A stretch of 64,000 nt of DNA. It comes from Cacajao melanocephalus. Lineage: Eukaryota > Chordata > Mammalia > Primates > Pitheciidae. Of this stretch, positions 15,540 through 30,324 are shown one piece after another (position 1 is the first letter of the stretch; every line of letters begins with the position of its first letter). Position numbers and translations under genes: made by a program. The stretch spans positions 1-64,000 of the forward strand of contig CAUYLG010005114.1 of assembly GCA_963573385.1 (NCBI GenBank), written 5' to 3'. The notes under the pieces were generated by a model. The model was given only the letters and a program-made list of their open reading frames with translations. It was not told the origin of the DNA and ran no database searches.

Positions 15540-16225
15540 TCCTCTGCCATTCCGTGGTTCCGTTAATGACCTCATTTACTAACTACTCAAACGATCAACC
15601 TGAGTCATCTTTAACTTCCTCTTCTACCCGCTTCCAGACCTGTTGATGCTGCTGCTAACATATCTGCGATCTAACCCTGACCTTTCCTTCCATTCCCTCG
15701 GCTTTGATCAGGCTGTCATTGTCTTTTGCTTTGATTGTTGCTGTCATGACCAGTCCTCCTCTTCCAGATTCTGCGTCCCTCTGTCCATCTTCCGTATTGC
15801 TGAGCTGCCTCATAGAGCTCAGATGTGCTCATGCAACGTCACCCCCGTCATTCAGAGTAGAGTGTTCCCATTGTTGTCAGAGACCAAGTTTTCATCATGG
15901 TAAAGTAACATGGGCCCTGAATTTTAAGTTTCACTTACTTTTAGGTCTTTCAGTAAGGGTGAAGATGGTTTATTAAATACTTAAAGTGATTTATGTCAAG
16001 TATCTTTGAAAGACTTCCCAAATTACGCCTTGTTCTCCAGCCACAGCAAACCACTTGTCATTCCCAGAACACTCAGTGCACTTTGATGCCTGTCTGCCTT
16101 TGCTCATGCCGTTCCCTCTGCTCGAGTGCCCTTTTCATTCTTGCAAATGAAACTTACCTGACATCTCAAGGTTACCATAAACAGTACCTCTCTGAGGCTT
16201 TCCAGCTGCTAGTTTAATATATGTC
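15540..16225. repeat. L2-like sequence, interrupted
   Basis: C/T-rich text characteristic of L2 (ATCTTTAACTTCCTCTTCTACC, later GCCTTTGCTCATGCCGTTCCCTCTG) at 15,540-15,900 and 16,040-16,225. The short middle is unassigned. Confidence 0.5.
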
Positions 16226-16979
16226 ATCTTTGATTATAGTTAGGTATTTTTTGGCTTTTATTATTTTGATTTATTTGTTTTTATTGTGTAAGAATGACAA
16301 GACTACATTCTTATAGTAAGTGTCAGACAGTTCAGAAATTTCAAGAGCAAAATGTGGAACTCTTGCCTCCCTCCTTGCTTCCTCCTCTTCCCTCCCACTC
16401 CAAGCCTGGAAGTGAGGAGGATTAGTTTTTTCTCTTTAGGAGCCCATAGCAGGGTAGGGTACATCTTACTCTGCTTTGCCTCTCTAGTGCCTAGTAATCA
16501 TTTAGCAGATATATGAGTAATTAAGAGTCAGATGCAAAAATAAACCCAAACAGGTCAAGGTCGGCCCTTGAGGTTAGTAAGTGATAGTAGTAGTATTTGG
16601 AGAGAGTGGTAAGATTGAGATAGAGTATGAATGCAGTAAACGCCTTGTTTTTCCAAAATCCATGCAACCAGCAAGCTTATTTAACTATATTTTTCTTATG
16701 GGTGGGTGGGGATGGGCAGCAGGTGAGCAAGGGGAGTTGTTAGAACAAGTGCTGGGTGGGTGGTGTGCTTGCTGGGAAGCCCCAAAGCTAATTGCTACTG
16801 GGAGAACCGCTGGGGAACAATGAGGAGTGGGAGTGGGGTGAGGTTAAGTCCTTGTGGACCTTAACCAAGGAAAGACACAGGGCAGAGAAGTGAGGGGGTG
16901 AAAGAGGCTAATGGGAAGAGAAGGAAATGGGCATAGAGAGAGAAAAGATCTGTGTTATGTTTCATAATTGAACTCTGTG
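16226..16979. other. Intron 1 sequence, G-rich in part
   Basis: No exon seen. 16,690-16,930 is purine-rich (repeated GGG and GGTGGG). No repeat named. Confidence 0.4.
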
Positions 16980-17250
16980 CTGGTCATCGTTAAGGGGCCC
17001 TTATGCATGCAGTGTAGGGTACTTCATTTAATCTCTTATAGCCACCCTGCCAGGTAGGTATTACGTTCCCATTTTATAGTCAAGGAAGATAAGGACGCTG
17101 AGGCCCAGGGAGGGTAATCCTAAGTAACTAGTGTTATCTTCAGCTGGGCTAAGAAAATAAAAAACCCAAAAAACAGAAATCAGAATTATCTAGTGAGTTG
17201 ACAGAGCCAGGATTCAGTCCTAAGGTTCCAACTCCAAGGTCCATGTTTTT
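16980..17250 (+). repeat. MIR, interrupted
   Basis: CAGGTAGGTATTACGTTCCCATTTTATAG, GCTGAGGCCCAGGGAGGGTAA and CAGAGCCAGGATTCAGTCC follow MIR order, with an A-rich interruption near 17,150-17,185. Confidence 0.7.
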
Positions 17251-17274
17251 TCTAGATCACTAGGTTTCTTCTTA

Positions 17275-17486
17275 TTTTTTTTTTAGGGACATGGTCTTGC
17301 TCTGTTGCCCAGGCTGGAGGTGCAGTGGCACAGTCATGGTTCACTGTAGCCTTGACCTCCTGGGCTCAAGTGATCGTCCTGCCTCAGTCTCCCTAGTAGC
17401 TGGGGCTATAAACATGCGCCACCACACCCAGCTAATTTTTGTGTATTTTGTAGAGATGGGGTTTTGCCCTGTTACGCAGGCTGGAT
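17275..17486 (-). mobile_element. Alu (AluJ-like), 5'-truncated
   Basis: Antisense Alu cut at its 5' end. Exact 14-bp target duplication TAGGTTTCTTCTTA at 17,261-17,274 and 17,487-17,500. Confidence 0.95.
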
Positions 17487-17539
17487 TAGGTTTCTTCTTA
17501 AGCTTATGCATATATACATAGGCATATTTACCTAAAATG

Positions 17540-18335
<796 letters not shown>

Positions 18336-18345
18336 TATGACTTGA

Positions 18346-18611
18346 GGGCATAGTGGTAGCTGGTCCATATTACAGGATATCAACAGAAAGGAAGATTACT
18401 TGATTTCTTTGAGTTTTAATTCAGGTAAGTCTATAGGCTTAGCATATACAATAGGCTCATTTCCATTAGAGCAGCCTGCTGCTGTTTTATATGAAGGTTA
18501 TAATGAAAAAGATCTCTGGTCTAGGGCTCTCTGAAAAGTTAAAGATATTTTATGAGCCAAATGAAGCTGGAACAAAAATCATTTGTTTCTAAACTGGCTA
18601 ATAATCAGACC
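18346..18611. other. Intron 1 sequence, nothing recognised
   Basis: No exon or repeat recognised. Confidence 0.35.
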
Positions 18612-18682
18612 TGAGAAGTTCTTTCTTCTCCCTCCATCTCTCCCTCCCTCTTCCTTCTTTCTCTTTCTTTTTTTTTTTTTTT
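18612..18682. repeat. Pyrimidine-rich tract
   Basis: CT-rich low-complexity stretch ending in a T run that leads into the next Alu fragment. Confidence 0.8.
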
Positions 18683-18803
18683 AAATAGAGATAGGGTGTC
18701 ACCATGTTGTCCAGGCTGGTCTCGAACTCCTGACCTCAGGTGATCTGCCCATCTCAGCCTCCCAAAGTGCTGGGATTACAGGCGTGAGCCACTGTGCCTG
18801 GCC
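18683..18803 (-). mobile_element. Alu left-arm fragment
   Basis: Antisense Alu left-arm sequence (AGAGATAGGGTGTCACCATG to GTGCCTGGCC), first of three Alus in a row. Confidence 0.9.
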
Positions 18804-19068
<265 letters not shown>

Positions 19069-19084
19069 CCACCTTCCTTCTTTC

Positions 19085-19374
19085 TTTTCTCTTTTTGAGT
19101 TAGAGTCTCCCTCTGTTGCCCAGGCTAGAGTGCAGTGATGTAATCTTGGCTCACTGCAATCTCTGCCTCCGGGTTTAAGCGATTCTCCTGCCTCAGTCTC
19201 CTGAGTAGCTGGGATTACGGGTGTCCACTATCATGGCTGGCTAATTTTGTATTTTTAGTGGAGATGAAGTTTGCCATGTTGGCCAGGCTGGTCTCGAACC
19301 CCTGACCTCAAGTGATCTACCCACGTTGGCCTCCCAAAGTGCTGAGATTATACGTGTGAGTCACTGCACCTGGC
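19085..19374 (-). mobile_element. Alu (AluS-like)
   Basis: Third antisense Alu of the cluster, ending CTGCACCTGGC. Confidence 0.92.
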
Positions 19375-19408
19375 ATTTTTCTTTTTTTTTTTTTAAAGAG
19401 ACGGGGTC

Positions 19409-19710
<302 letters not shown>

Positions 19711-19788
19711 TTACCCAGGCTGGAGTAATTGGTGTGATCATGACTCACTGCAGCCTTGATCTTCTGGGCTCAAATAATCCTCTTGTCT

Positions 19789-19850
19789 GGTTTGAGTTGT
19801 TGTTTGTAAAGGAGAAAAAAGAAAAAGAATTTTAAAAATTAAAAAAAAAA
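19789..19850 (+). mobile_element. 62-bp A-tailed insertion of unknown source
   Basis: Non-Alu DNA ending in A12, flanked by AATAATCCTCTTGTCT (19,773-19,788) and AATGATCCTTCAGTCT (19,851-19,866). Both flanks derive from the same Alu position. It looks like a short retroposed piece. Confidence 0.6.
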
Positions 19851-20309
19851 AATGATCCTTCAGTCTCAGCCTCCCCAGTAGCTGGGACCACAGGCATGCA
19901 CCACCATGCCTGGCTAATTTTTTAACTTTTTGTTAAGATGGGGGTCTTACTATGTTGCTTGGATTGGCTTGAATTCTTGGGTTTAAGCAGTCTTCCTGCC
20001 TTGGCCTCCCAAAGTGTTGGGATTTCAGGAGTGAACCACTGTGCCTGTCCTGGGAGTTCTTTATTTTAAAATAGAGTAACAACTGGATGATTTTTATAAA
20101 AGTGACATGTGCTCATTAAAAAAAAAAAACAAATATCACAGAGTACAAAGAACATGACAAAGAAATCACTCCAAATTTTACTATCCTAAACTGATTAACT
20201 TTATATAAACATTCCATATATCTTTGTGTTCATCCATAGAGGGAATGGATACCTAAAATAAATACTTTTATTAAAAAAGTGATCATACCAATTTTTTGGA
20301 TCATGCTAG

Positions 20310-20612
<303 letters not shown>

Positions 20613-20649
20613 TGGATCATGCTAGTTTTAAAATAAAAGAAAAATCAAT

Positions 20650-21160
20650 GTATTACTGTTTGTGGTTTTTTTTAAACTTCATTTTGAAATAATTACATAC
20701 TTACAGGAAGCTGCAAAACTAGTACAGAGTCCCATGCATCCTTCACCCATGCAGCCTTTACCCACATTCTTTGGGAATCTTGTATAGCTGTGTGCAATAT
20801 CAAAACCAGGAAATAGACATAGACACATGTCGATTACTGACTAGACTGCAGACCTTACTGAGTTTTCACCATTTTAAACCTGCATTCCTTTGTGTATGTA
20901 AGGTTTTATGCAGCTTATTATACTCTGAGTTGAGTTATGAATTTACCACCTGTAACTGTCCTGTCACAGAAGAACTCCCTCATGCTACCACCTCTTTGTA
21001 TTTGTAGACATCCCTCCCTAGCAACTACTAATCTGCTCTCCATCTTTATAGTTTTGTCATTTTGAGAATGTTGTATAAATGTAATGTGTAGCATGTAACC
21101 ACCTGAGATTGACATTTTTTGCTAAGCACAATGCCCATGAGGTCCATCCATCTCACTTGA
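20650..21160. repeat. Old L1 (L1M-type) segment
   Basis: Typical old-L1 text: ACAGGAAGCTGCAAAACTAGTACAGAG, ATATCAAAACCAGGAAATAGAC, and ACCACCTGAGATTGACATTTTTTG. Orientation not assigned. Confidence 0.7.
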
Positions 21161-21302
21161 ATATAGTAGCAGAAAAATAAGCAAATGAAAATGAGAGGAA
21201 TTGTGAAATTTCATTATGCTTCAATAGTTATTAGCTCCTTGTAAATCTGTGTAGACTAAGGAAAAAGACTGTGGAAAACAGTAAGAAGATGGCATCTCTT
21301 TC

Positions 21303-21604
21303 TCTTTTTTTTTTTTTGAGACGGAGTCTTACACTGTCGCCCAGGCTGGAGTGCAGTGGCATGATCTCAGCTCGTTGCAACTTCCGCCTCCTGCGTTCAA
21401 GCGATTCTCCTTGCCTCAGCCTCCTAAGTAGCTGGGATTATAGGCATCTGCCATCATGCCTGGCTAATTTTTTTTTTTTTTTTTTTTGTATTTTTAGTAG
21501 AGATGGGGTTTCACTATGCTGGCCAGGCTGGTCTCGAACTCGTGATTGGCCTGCCTCAGTCTCCCAAAGTGCTGGGATTACAGGCCTGAGCCACTGCGCC
21601 CAGC
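21303..21604 (-). mobile_element. Alu (AluS-like) with expanded linker
   Basis: Complete antisense Alu. The central linker carries a run of about 18 T residues (near 21,470-21,487). Confidence 0.94.
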
Positions 21605-21657
21605 CTCCTCTCTCTTTCTCTCTCTCTCTCTCTCTCTTTTTTTTTTTTTTTTTTTTT
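21605..21657. repeat. (TC)n then poly(T)
   Basis: CT dinucleotide run followed by T19, linking two antisense Alus. Confidence 0.9.
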
Positions 21658-21941
<284 letters not shown>

Positions 21942-21957
21942 CATCATTTTATAAGTA

Positions 21958-22012
21958 AATATATGTGTATATTACATATATGTATATGTGTGTGTGTGTA
22001 TATATATATATC
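21958..22012. repeat. (TA/TG)n microsatellite
   Basis: TATATGTGTATATTACATATATG followed by (TG)n and (TA)n. Confidence 0.9.
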
Positions 22013-22545
<533 letters not shown>

Positions 22546-22967
22546 TGTGCCTTTATTTTGAAGAACGTCTTGGCAAGGTATAACATTCTTGGGTTGTACT
22601 CTTTTTCACTCCGATTTTATAGACACTTGTTCTGTCTGGGATTGAGTATTCTGTTGATCCTTTTAATCCATTTAACATTGATCAGCTGGTAAATATTTTA
22701 ACAAAAGAGTTTATGATTGCTGTATTCCCTGAATTATTGCATGTTTAAAAATGTCTGTGTGGTATCCTTATCCGTAAATGGTAACCTGGCTGGGTATAAT
22801 ATTTATGTTTCATACATTCTTAGTTCCTAAGACCTCAATAGACATTTCTTCTTCGTTTTCTGTCAGTGAATGATGTTGCGTTGAAAAGCCTGGTTAGCCT
22901 TATTTAGTTTAGAGTGCAGTGGCACGATCGCTGCTCTCTGCAATGTGAAAGGTGAAAACAGCACCTC
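22546..22967. other. AT-rich sequence, probably old LINE
   Basis: TTGAAGAACGTCTTGGCAAGG and later text suggest old L1. No exon seen. Confidence 0.4.
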
Positions 22968-22981
22968 AAGAATTACATGTG

Positions 22982-23698
<717 letters not shown>

Positions 23699-23942
23699 AG
23701 GCTGGGTCTGGTGGCTCAGGCCTGTAGTCTCAGCACTTGCAGAGGTTGAGGTGAAGGATTGCTTGAGCTTAGGAATTTGAGACCTACCTAGGCAATGTGG
23801 TAAGCCCCTGTCTGTACAAAAAATAAAAAAAATTTAGCTGAGCATAGTGGCTCATGCCTGTAGTCCTAGCTACTCAGGAGGCTGGGGTGGGAGGATTGCT
23901 TGAGCCTGGGAGGTCAAGGCTGTCGTGAATTGTGATCTCCAG
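23699..23942 (+). mobile_element. Alu (AluJ-like) lacking its 3' end
   Basis: Old sense Alu whose right arm stops at TGTGATCTCCAGCC with no poly(A), joined directly to an antisense Alu. Confidence 0.9.
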
Positions 23943-24114
23943 CCAGGGTGTCTGCCACCCTGCCCAGCTAACTTTTTAAAAATTTTTTTGTGGAGACAAG
24001 GTCTCACTATATTGCTCATGCTGATCTTGAACTCCTAGGCTCAAGTGATCCGCTTGCCTCAGACTCTGCCTCCCAAAGTGCTAGAATTTACAGGTGTGAG
24101 CCGTTGTGCTAGGC
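23943..24114 (-). mobile_element. Alu left-arm fragment, antisense
   Basis: Antisense Alu lacking T run and right arm, starting at CCACCCTGCCCAGCTAAC and ending GTGCTAGGCC. It forms an inverted pair with the previous element. Confidence 0.9.
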
Positions 24115-24372
24115 CTAATGCCATATTTTTACTGTACCTTTTCTATGTTTAGATCATTGTGTTACAGCTGCCTACAGTGTTTAGTACAATAACATGCTGC
24201 ACAGGTTTGTAGCCTAGGAGCAGTAGGCTATGCTATCTAGCTCATGTGTGTTGTAGGCTCTCCCATATAGGTTTGTGTGAGTTTGCTCTATGTTCTCACA
24301 TGATGAAATTGCCTAATGATGTAGTTCTCAGAACTTATCCCAGTCATTAAGTGATGCATGACTGACTGTACT
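24115..24372. mobile_element. DNA-transposon-like repeat (family not named)
   Basis: Text such as TTGTAGCCTAGGAGCAGTAGGCTATG and CATTAAGTGATGCATGACTG belongs to a common human repeat with ACAGTCATGCATCACTTAA-type ends, as I remember it. I cannot give the family name safely. Confidence 0.55.
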
Positions 24373-24422
24373 TCACTGGGAAGTGCTGAAAAATCATATT
24401 CTGGTTTATTTGTAAATGATAC

Positions 24423-24628
24423 TTTTTTTTTTTTTTGAGACAGAGTCTCACTCTGTCACCCAGACTGGAGTGCAGTGATTCTTGTGCCTCAGCCTCCTGA
24501 ATAGCTGGGATTACAGGCATACACCACCACGCTCGGCTCGCTTGAGGCCAGGAGTTAAAGACCAGCCTGGCTACCATGTTGCCTCCCACAGTGCTGGTAT
24601 TACATGCAGGTATTACTATGCCTGGCCT
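24423..24628 (-). mobile_element. Alu with a small internal inversion
   Basis: Antisense Alu in which 24,540-24,578 reads in the sense direction (GCTTGAGGCCAGGAGTT, GACCAGCCTGG), replacing the antisense form expected there. See the finding. Confidence 0.88.
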
Positions 24629-24683
24629 GTAAATAAGACTTCTTATGAAGAGAAAAAACTTGAAGCCTTTTGAGAAAGCATCC

Positions 24684-24765
24684 CAGATACTTGGGAGGCT
24701 GAGGCCAGGAGTTCAAGACCAGCCTCATCAACGTAGCAAGAACCATCTCTGAAAAGAAAAAAGAA
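24684..24765 (+). mobile_element. Alu fragment
   Basis: Sense Alu left-arm piece joined from CCCAGATACTTGGGAGGCTGAGG to GACCAGCC, with an A-rich end. Confidence 0.8.
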
Positions 24766-24807
24766 ATCTAAGAAAACGATTTGAGAAATAGTAAAGAACC
24801 CCCCTTT

Positions 24808-24904
24808 TTATTTTTGTTTTTTATTTTTTTTGAGACGGAGTCTCTGTCGCCCAGACTGTAGTACAATGGTGTGATCTGGGCCCATTGCAACCTCCACCTC
24901 CCGG
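24808..24904 (-). mobile_element. Alu 3' fragment
   Basis: T-rich start, right-arm sequence to CCACCTCCCGG, then an abrupt end. Confidence 0.85.
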
Positions 24905-25258
24905 AGAACCTCGCTGTTTACACCTCAATAGTGAACAGATTGAAAGTAAAAGAGAGTTTTGATTTGACAGCTTTTATTGGGATACTTGGTAGACCCTTGA
25001 TATTTAACATTTGTGTTTTTGACTATTTGTTAGTAATTGTCAAAGCCTTTGATAAATAATTTGTTAATTTTAAAAAGATATAACTTGCATTGCCTTCAGT
25101 TCTCTGGAGCAAGTCACTTACCTGGCTTGTGAGTGGGCCCAGCTGAAAGCAGTTCTTAAAACTGGGTGAGTGCTAGGCCTTTGCAAAAATTGCTGATTAT
25201 TTAGAGAAAAAGTTGAAAGACACTTGTGAGTCACTGCACCAGAACGTATGTACTTTAT
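24905..25258. other. Intron 1 sequence, nothing recognised
   Basis: No exon or repeat recognised. Confidence 0.35.
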
Positions 25259-25259
25259 A

Positions 25260-25535
25260 ATTTTTTTTTCTTTTTTTTTGAGATGGAGTCTTGCCCTGCT
25301 GCCCAGGCTGTAGTGCAGTGGCATGATCTCAACTCACTGTAACCTCTGCGTCAGCCTCCCAAGTAGCTGGGATTACAGGTGCATGCCACCACGCCTGGCT
25401 AATTTTTATTCTTTTAGTAGATATGGGATTTTGCTGTGTGGGCCAGGCTGGTCTCGAACTCCTGACCTAAGGTGATCCACCCATCTCGGCCTCCCAAAGT
25501 GCTGGGATATAGGCGTGAGCCACCATGCCCAGCCT
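25260..25535 (-). mobile_element. Alu (AluS-like), right arm shortened
   Basis: Antisense Alu with part of the right arm missing (AACCTCTGCGTCAGCCTCCC). It is followed at once by another Alu. Confidence 0.92.
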
Positions 25536-25538
25536 AGA

Positions 25539-25843
25539 ATTTTTTTTTTTTTTTTTGAAACGGAGTTTTGCTCTTGTTGCCTAGGCTGGGGTGCAATGGT
25601 GTGATCTCGGTTCAACTGCAACTTCCATCACCAAGGTTAAAGCGATTCTCATGCCACAGCTTCCCGAGTAGCTGAGATTACAGGTGTGCGCCACCATGCC
25701 CGGCAAATTTTTTTTTTGTATCTTTAGTAGAGATGGGGTTTAACCATGTTGGCCAGGTTGGTCTCGAACTCCTGACCTTGGGATCTGCCCACCTTGGCCT
25801 CCTGAAGTGCTGGGATTACAGGCGTGAGCCACTGCACCCGGCC
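25539..25843 (-). mobile_element. Alu (AluY/S-like)
   Basis: Complete antisense Alu; GACCTTGGGATCTGCCC resembles the young form. Confidence 0.94.
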
Positions 25844-26105
25844 TATAATTCTTTACTGAAATGGAAAGTCAAGAACTGGAGGAAGCGTTCTTGGTGATTT
25901 TGGGGGATCACTTGCAACATAATTGAGAATTATCTGTCTATAGCTATTGACTGTAATGATGGAAAGGAGTGAATAGAAGTTCTGCAAGTTTATAATTTCT
26001 GGAAGTTTCTAACCCTAGATCAGCTGTGCATGTCAGCAAATGATTATAGTGTTGGGAGAGAAGTGCAGAAATAGAACCTTGTAAAGGTACAACCGTACTT
26101 TACTT
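25844..26105. other. Intron 1 sequence, nothing recognised
   Basis: No exon or repeat recognised. Confidence 0.35.
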
Positions 26106-26115
26106 ATGTTTAGTT

Positions 26116-26385
26116 TTTAGCACAAGGTCTCACTCTGTTGCCCCGGCTGGAGTACAGTGGCATGATCATAGTTCACTGTAATGTAGAACTCCTGAGCCCA
26201 AGCCATGCTCCTGCTTCAGCCTCCAGAGTAGCTGGTACCGTAGGTGCTTGCGACCACGCCTGGCTAATATTTTTAATTTTTATGGTGTCTGGCTATGTTG
26301 CCTAGCTGGTCTTGAGCTTCTGTCCTCAGAAGATCTTCTTGCCTTGGCCTCCCAAAGTGCTAGGCCTGAGCCACCACACTGGCCT
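26116..26385 (-). mobile_element. Alu (AluJ-like)
   Basis: Diverged antisense Alu without a clear T run, ending CCACACTGGCC. Confidence 0.9.
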
Positions 26386-26390
26386 AAATC

Positions 26391-26430
26391 TCTCTCTTTC
26401 CCTCTCTCTCTCTCTCTCTTTTTTTTTTTT
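26391..26430. repeat. (CT)n then poly(T)
   Basis: CT-repeat tract feeding into the T run of the next Alu. Confidence 0.88.
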
Positions 26431-26695
26431 GAGATGGAGTCTTGCTCTGTTACCCAGGCTGGAGTGCAGTGGTGTGATCATAGCTCACTGTAACCTGGGT
26501 CTCCTGGGCTCAAGTGAGCCTCACCACTGAGCCTCCCTGGTAGCTAGGACTATAGGCCTAGCTAATTTTTAAAAAAAAATTTTAAATTTTTGGTAGAGAT
26601 GGGGTCTTGCTGTGGTCTTGAACTCCCAGCCCCAAGTCACCCTCCTACCTCATCCTCCCAAAGTGCTAGGATTACAGGTGTGAACACTGTGCGCA
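26431..26695 (-). mobile_element. Alu (AluJ-like)
   Basis: Antisense Alu with old-type arms and an A/T-rich linker. Confidence 0.92.
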
Positions 26696-26704
26696 GTATA
26701 CGAC

Positions 26705-27108
26705 TTTTTTTTTTTTTTTTGAGACATGTGCCCAGGCTGGAGTGGAGTGGTGTTATCACAACTCACTGCAGCCTTAACTGCTGGGGCTCAAGTGATCCTC
26801 CTACCTCACCTCTTTAGCTGAGTAGCTGAATTTACCACCATCGGATTCAACATTTTTATTTGCTTCCTTCTAGTCTTTTTTCCTATTTACTTTTTAAATA
26901 CGGTTGAGAGTACACTGTAAATGTACTTCTTCTTCTACCGTTTCCACTTACTACAGGTATATGCTACCACACTCAGCTAATATTTTGTAATTTTGATAGA
27001 GATGGGGTTTCACCATGTTGCTCAGGCTGGTCTTGGGCTCCTGAGCTCAAGTGATCCATACTCAGCCTCCCAGTGCGGAGATTACAGACATGAGCCACCA
27101 CACTCAGA
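26705..27108 (-). mobile_element. Alu (AluJ-like) interrupted by local duplicate
   Basis: The right arm (26,705-26,828) and left arm (26,952-27,108) are consecutive Alu sequence, split at GAGTAGCTG/ACAGG by 123 bp of unrelated DNA. Confidence 0.88.
26829..26951 (+). repeat. Copy of the segment at 29,014-29,146
   Basis: The 123-bp insert matches 29,014-29,146 in direct orientation, with an identical 43-bp block (26,858-26,900 and 29,053-29,095) and a deletion of about 10 bp. Confidence 0.85.
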
Positions 27109-27125
27109 CTTAAAAAAAAAAAAAA

Positions 27126-27424
27126 GCCAGACTGAGTTTGGTGGCTTATGCCTGTAATCCCAGCATTTTGGGAGGCTGAGGTGGGCAGATCATAAGGTCA
27201 GGAGTTCGAGACCAGCCTGGCCAACACAGTGAAAGCCCTGTCTTTACTAAAAATACAAAAATTAGCCTGGCGCAGTGGCAGACATCTGTAATTCCAGCTA
27301 CTTGGGAGGCTGAGGCAGGAGAATTGCTTGAACCCAGGGGGCAGAGGTTGCAGTGAGTCAGATCATGCCACTGCACTCTAGCCTGGGTGAGACTCTATTT
27401 CAAAAAAAAAAGAAAAAAAAAAAA
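27126..27424 (+). mobile_element. Alu (AluY-like)
   Basis: Sense Alu; CAGATCATAAGGTCAGGAGTTCG has the young-type spacing. A-rich tail to 27,424. Confidence 0.93.
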
Positions 27425-27520
27425 GCCTGGCAAAACTGGGGATTAGAGGGTTGTGTCAGGGATGGATTGATGACTATATTGGATTTGTACTGGATTTCAA
27501 AGAAGATATAAGAAGATATG

Positions 27521-27757
27521 GCAGCCAGGCATGGTGGCTCACATCTGTAATCCAGCACTTTGGGAGGCTAAGGCAAGAGGATTGCTTGAGCCTAGGAGTT
27601 CCATGTTACAGTGAGTTATGATCTTAGATACTTCGGAGCCTGAGGCAGGAGGATCACTTGAGCCCATGAGTTTGTGGCTGTAGTGAGCTGTGTTCACGTC
27701 ACTGAACTGCAGACTGGGCAACCGGGTGAGACTGTCTCAAAAAAAAAAAAAAAAAAG
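27521..27757 (+). mobile_element. Alu (AluJ-like), deleted
   Basis: Sense Alu with a shortened left arm and an 18-base A tail. Confidence 0.9.
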
Positions 27758-27919
27758 GAAAAAGATACAGGAAGTCTTTAGGCAGAAAATTTGAAGCATC
27801 AGATGGGGAAGCAGAAGGGTATTTTGAGCAGATGGAGCCACAGATACACAAGGAAGGGTGAAATAGTTCAGTGTGCATAGGTCACATGATAAAGATGAAA
27901 GCTTTGAAAGGAGGCTTCT

Positions 27920-28093
27920 TTTTTTTTATATTTTTTGAGACTGGGTCTCACTCTTTCACCCAGGCTGGAGTGCAGTGGCACAAACATAGGTCACTGTGGC
28001 TTCAACCTCCTGGGTTCAAGTGATCCTCTTGCCTCAGCGTCCCCTGTAGCTGGGACCACCTGTCCCTGTAGGTGTGTGTCACCATGCCCAGCC
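27920..28093 (-). mobile_element. Free left Alu monomer (FLAM-like)
   Basis: About 170 bp, T-rich start, one arm only, ending CATGCCCAGC. AGGCTTCT occurs on both sides (27,912-27,919 and 28,103-28,110). Confidence 0.75.
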
Positions 28094-28189
28094 GAAGAAC
28101 AAGGCTTCTAATAGGTGGCATTGGTGACTTCTGTGAAGGCACTTGCTCCAGGAAAGGCTTTTTATTTTATTTTTTAAATTTAAATTTTA

Positions 28190-28479
28190 TTTTTTTTGAG
28201 ATGGAGTTTTGCTCTGGTGCCTAGGCCAGAGTGCAGTGGTGCAATCTCGGCTCCCTACAACTTCCACCTCCTTGGTTCAAGTAATTCTCCTTCCTCAGCC
28301 TCCTGAGTAGCTGAGATTACAGTCCACCTGCCACCACACCTGGCTGATTTTTGTATTTTTAGTAGAGATGGGATTTCACCATGTTGGCCAGGCTGGTGTC
28401 AAACTCCTGACCTCATGATCCGCCCACCTTGACCTCCCAAAGTGCTGGGATTACAGGTGTGAGCCACTGTGCTTGGCCA
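28190..28479 (-). mobile_element. Alu (AluY-like)
   Basis: Antisense Alu with GACCTCATGATCCGCCC, ending GTGCTTGGCC. Confidence 0.94.
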
Positions 28480-28640
28480 GATTTATTTATTTTAAATATC
28501 TAATTCTGAGATAATATAAAACTTACACAAGAGTTGCAAAAATAGTATAGGGAGTTTTTGTATGCTCTTCTCCCGTAAGGACTTATCAAAAAACAAAACT
28601 GCAGTTGCCAAGTCCTCCAGACATTTGTGACCACCAATTT
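28480..28640. repeat. Old L1 (L1M-type) piece
   Basis: ACACAAGAGTTGCAAAAATAGTATAGG and the following text match the same old L1 region seen at 20,700. Confidence 0.6.
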
Positions 28641-28819
28641 ATTTTTTTTAAAACGTCTTTTTCTTTTTTTAATTTTAAAATTATTATTATTTTTTCTTAT
28701 ATTGGGATAGGATCTCACTATGTTGTCCAGGCTGATTTCAAAAACCTTGGCTCAAGCAATCCTCCTGCCTTGGCCTCCCAAAGTGCTGGGATTACAGGTG
28801 TGAGCCATTGCACCTGGCC
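28641..28819 (-). mobile_element. Alu monomer-like element
   Basis: One antisense Alu arm with an AT-rich start. TGTGACCACCAATTTA upstream and TGTGACCAATAATTTA downstream look like its target duplication. Confidence 0.75.
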
Positions 28820-28859
28820 TTGTGACCAATAATTTAGCTCAGTTTCTGTGTCTTCTTCA

Positions 28860-29870
<1,011 letters not shown>

Positions 29871-30108
29871 ATGTTAAATAATGGCTTCTCATTATTGTAC
29901 CTCAGTATCTTTTTCTGTGTGTTTGTGTAGGAAACGTAACAAGTTAAATTTTATTTTTTTTCTGTTTATAGGAGACAGATCCCTTAAGCTTACTTTATTT
30001 AGGTATCCCTTACATTTACATTAATGTATTAGAAATGGTGTCTTAACATATTTTTATTTTTTCCAGTCTTAATTTGGTTACTTTTCAAAAAGTTGTAGTA
30101 AAATACAT
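29871..30108. other. AT-rich intron 1 sequence
   Basis: No exon or nameable repeat. Confidence 0.35.
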
Positions 30109-30112
30109 ATAC

Positions 30113-30320
<208 letters not shown>

Positions 30321-30324
30321 TAAA

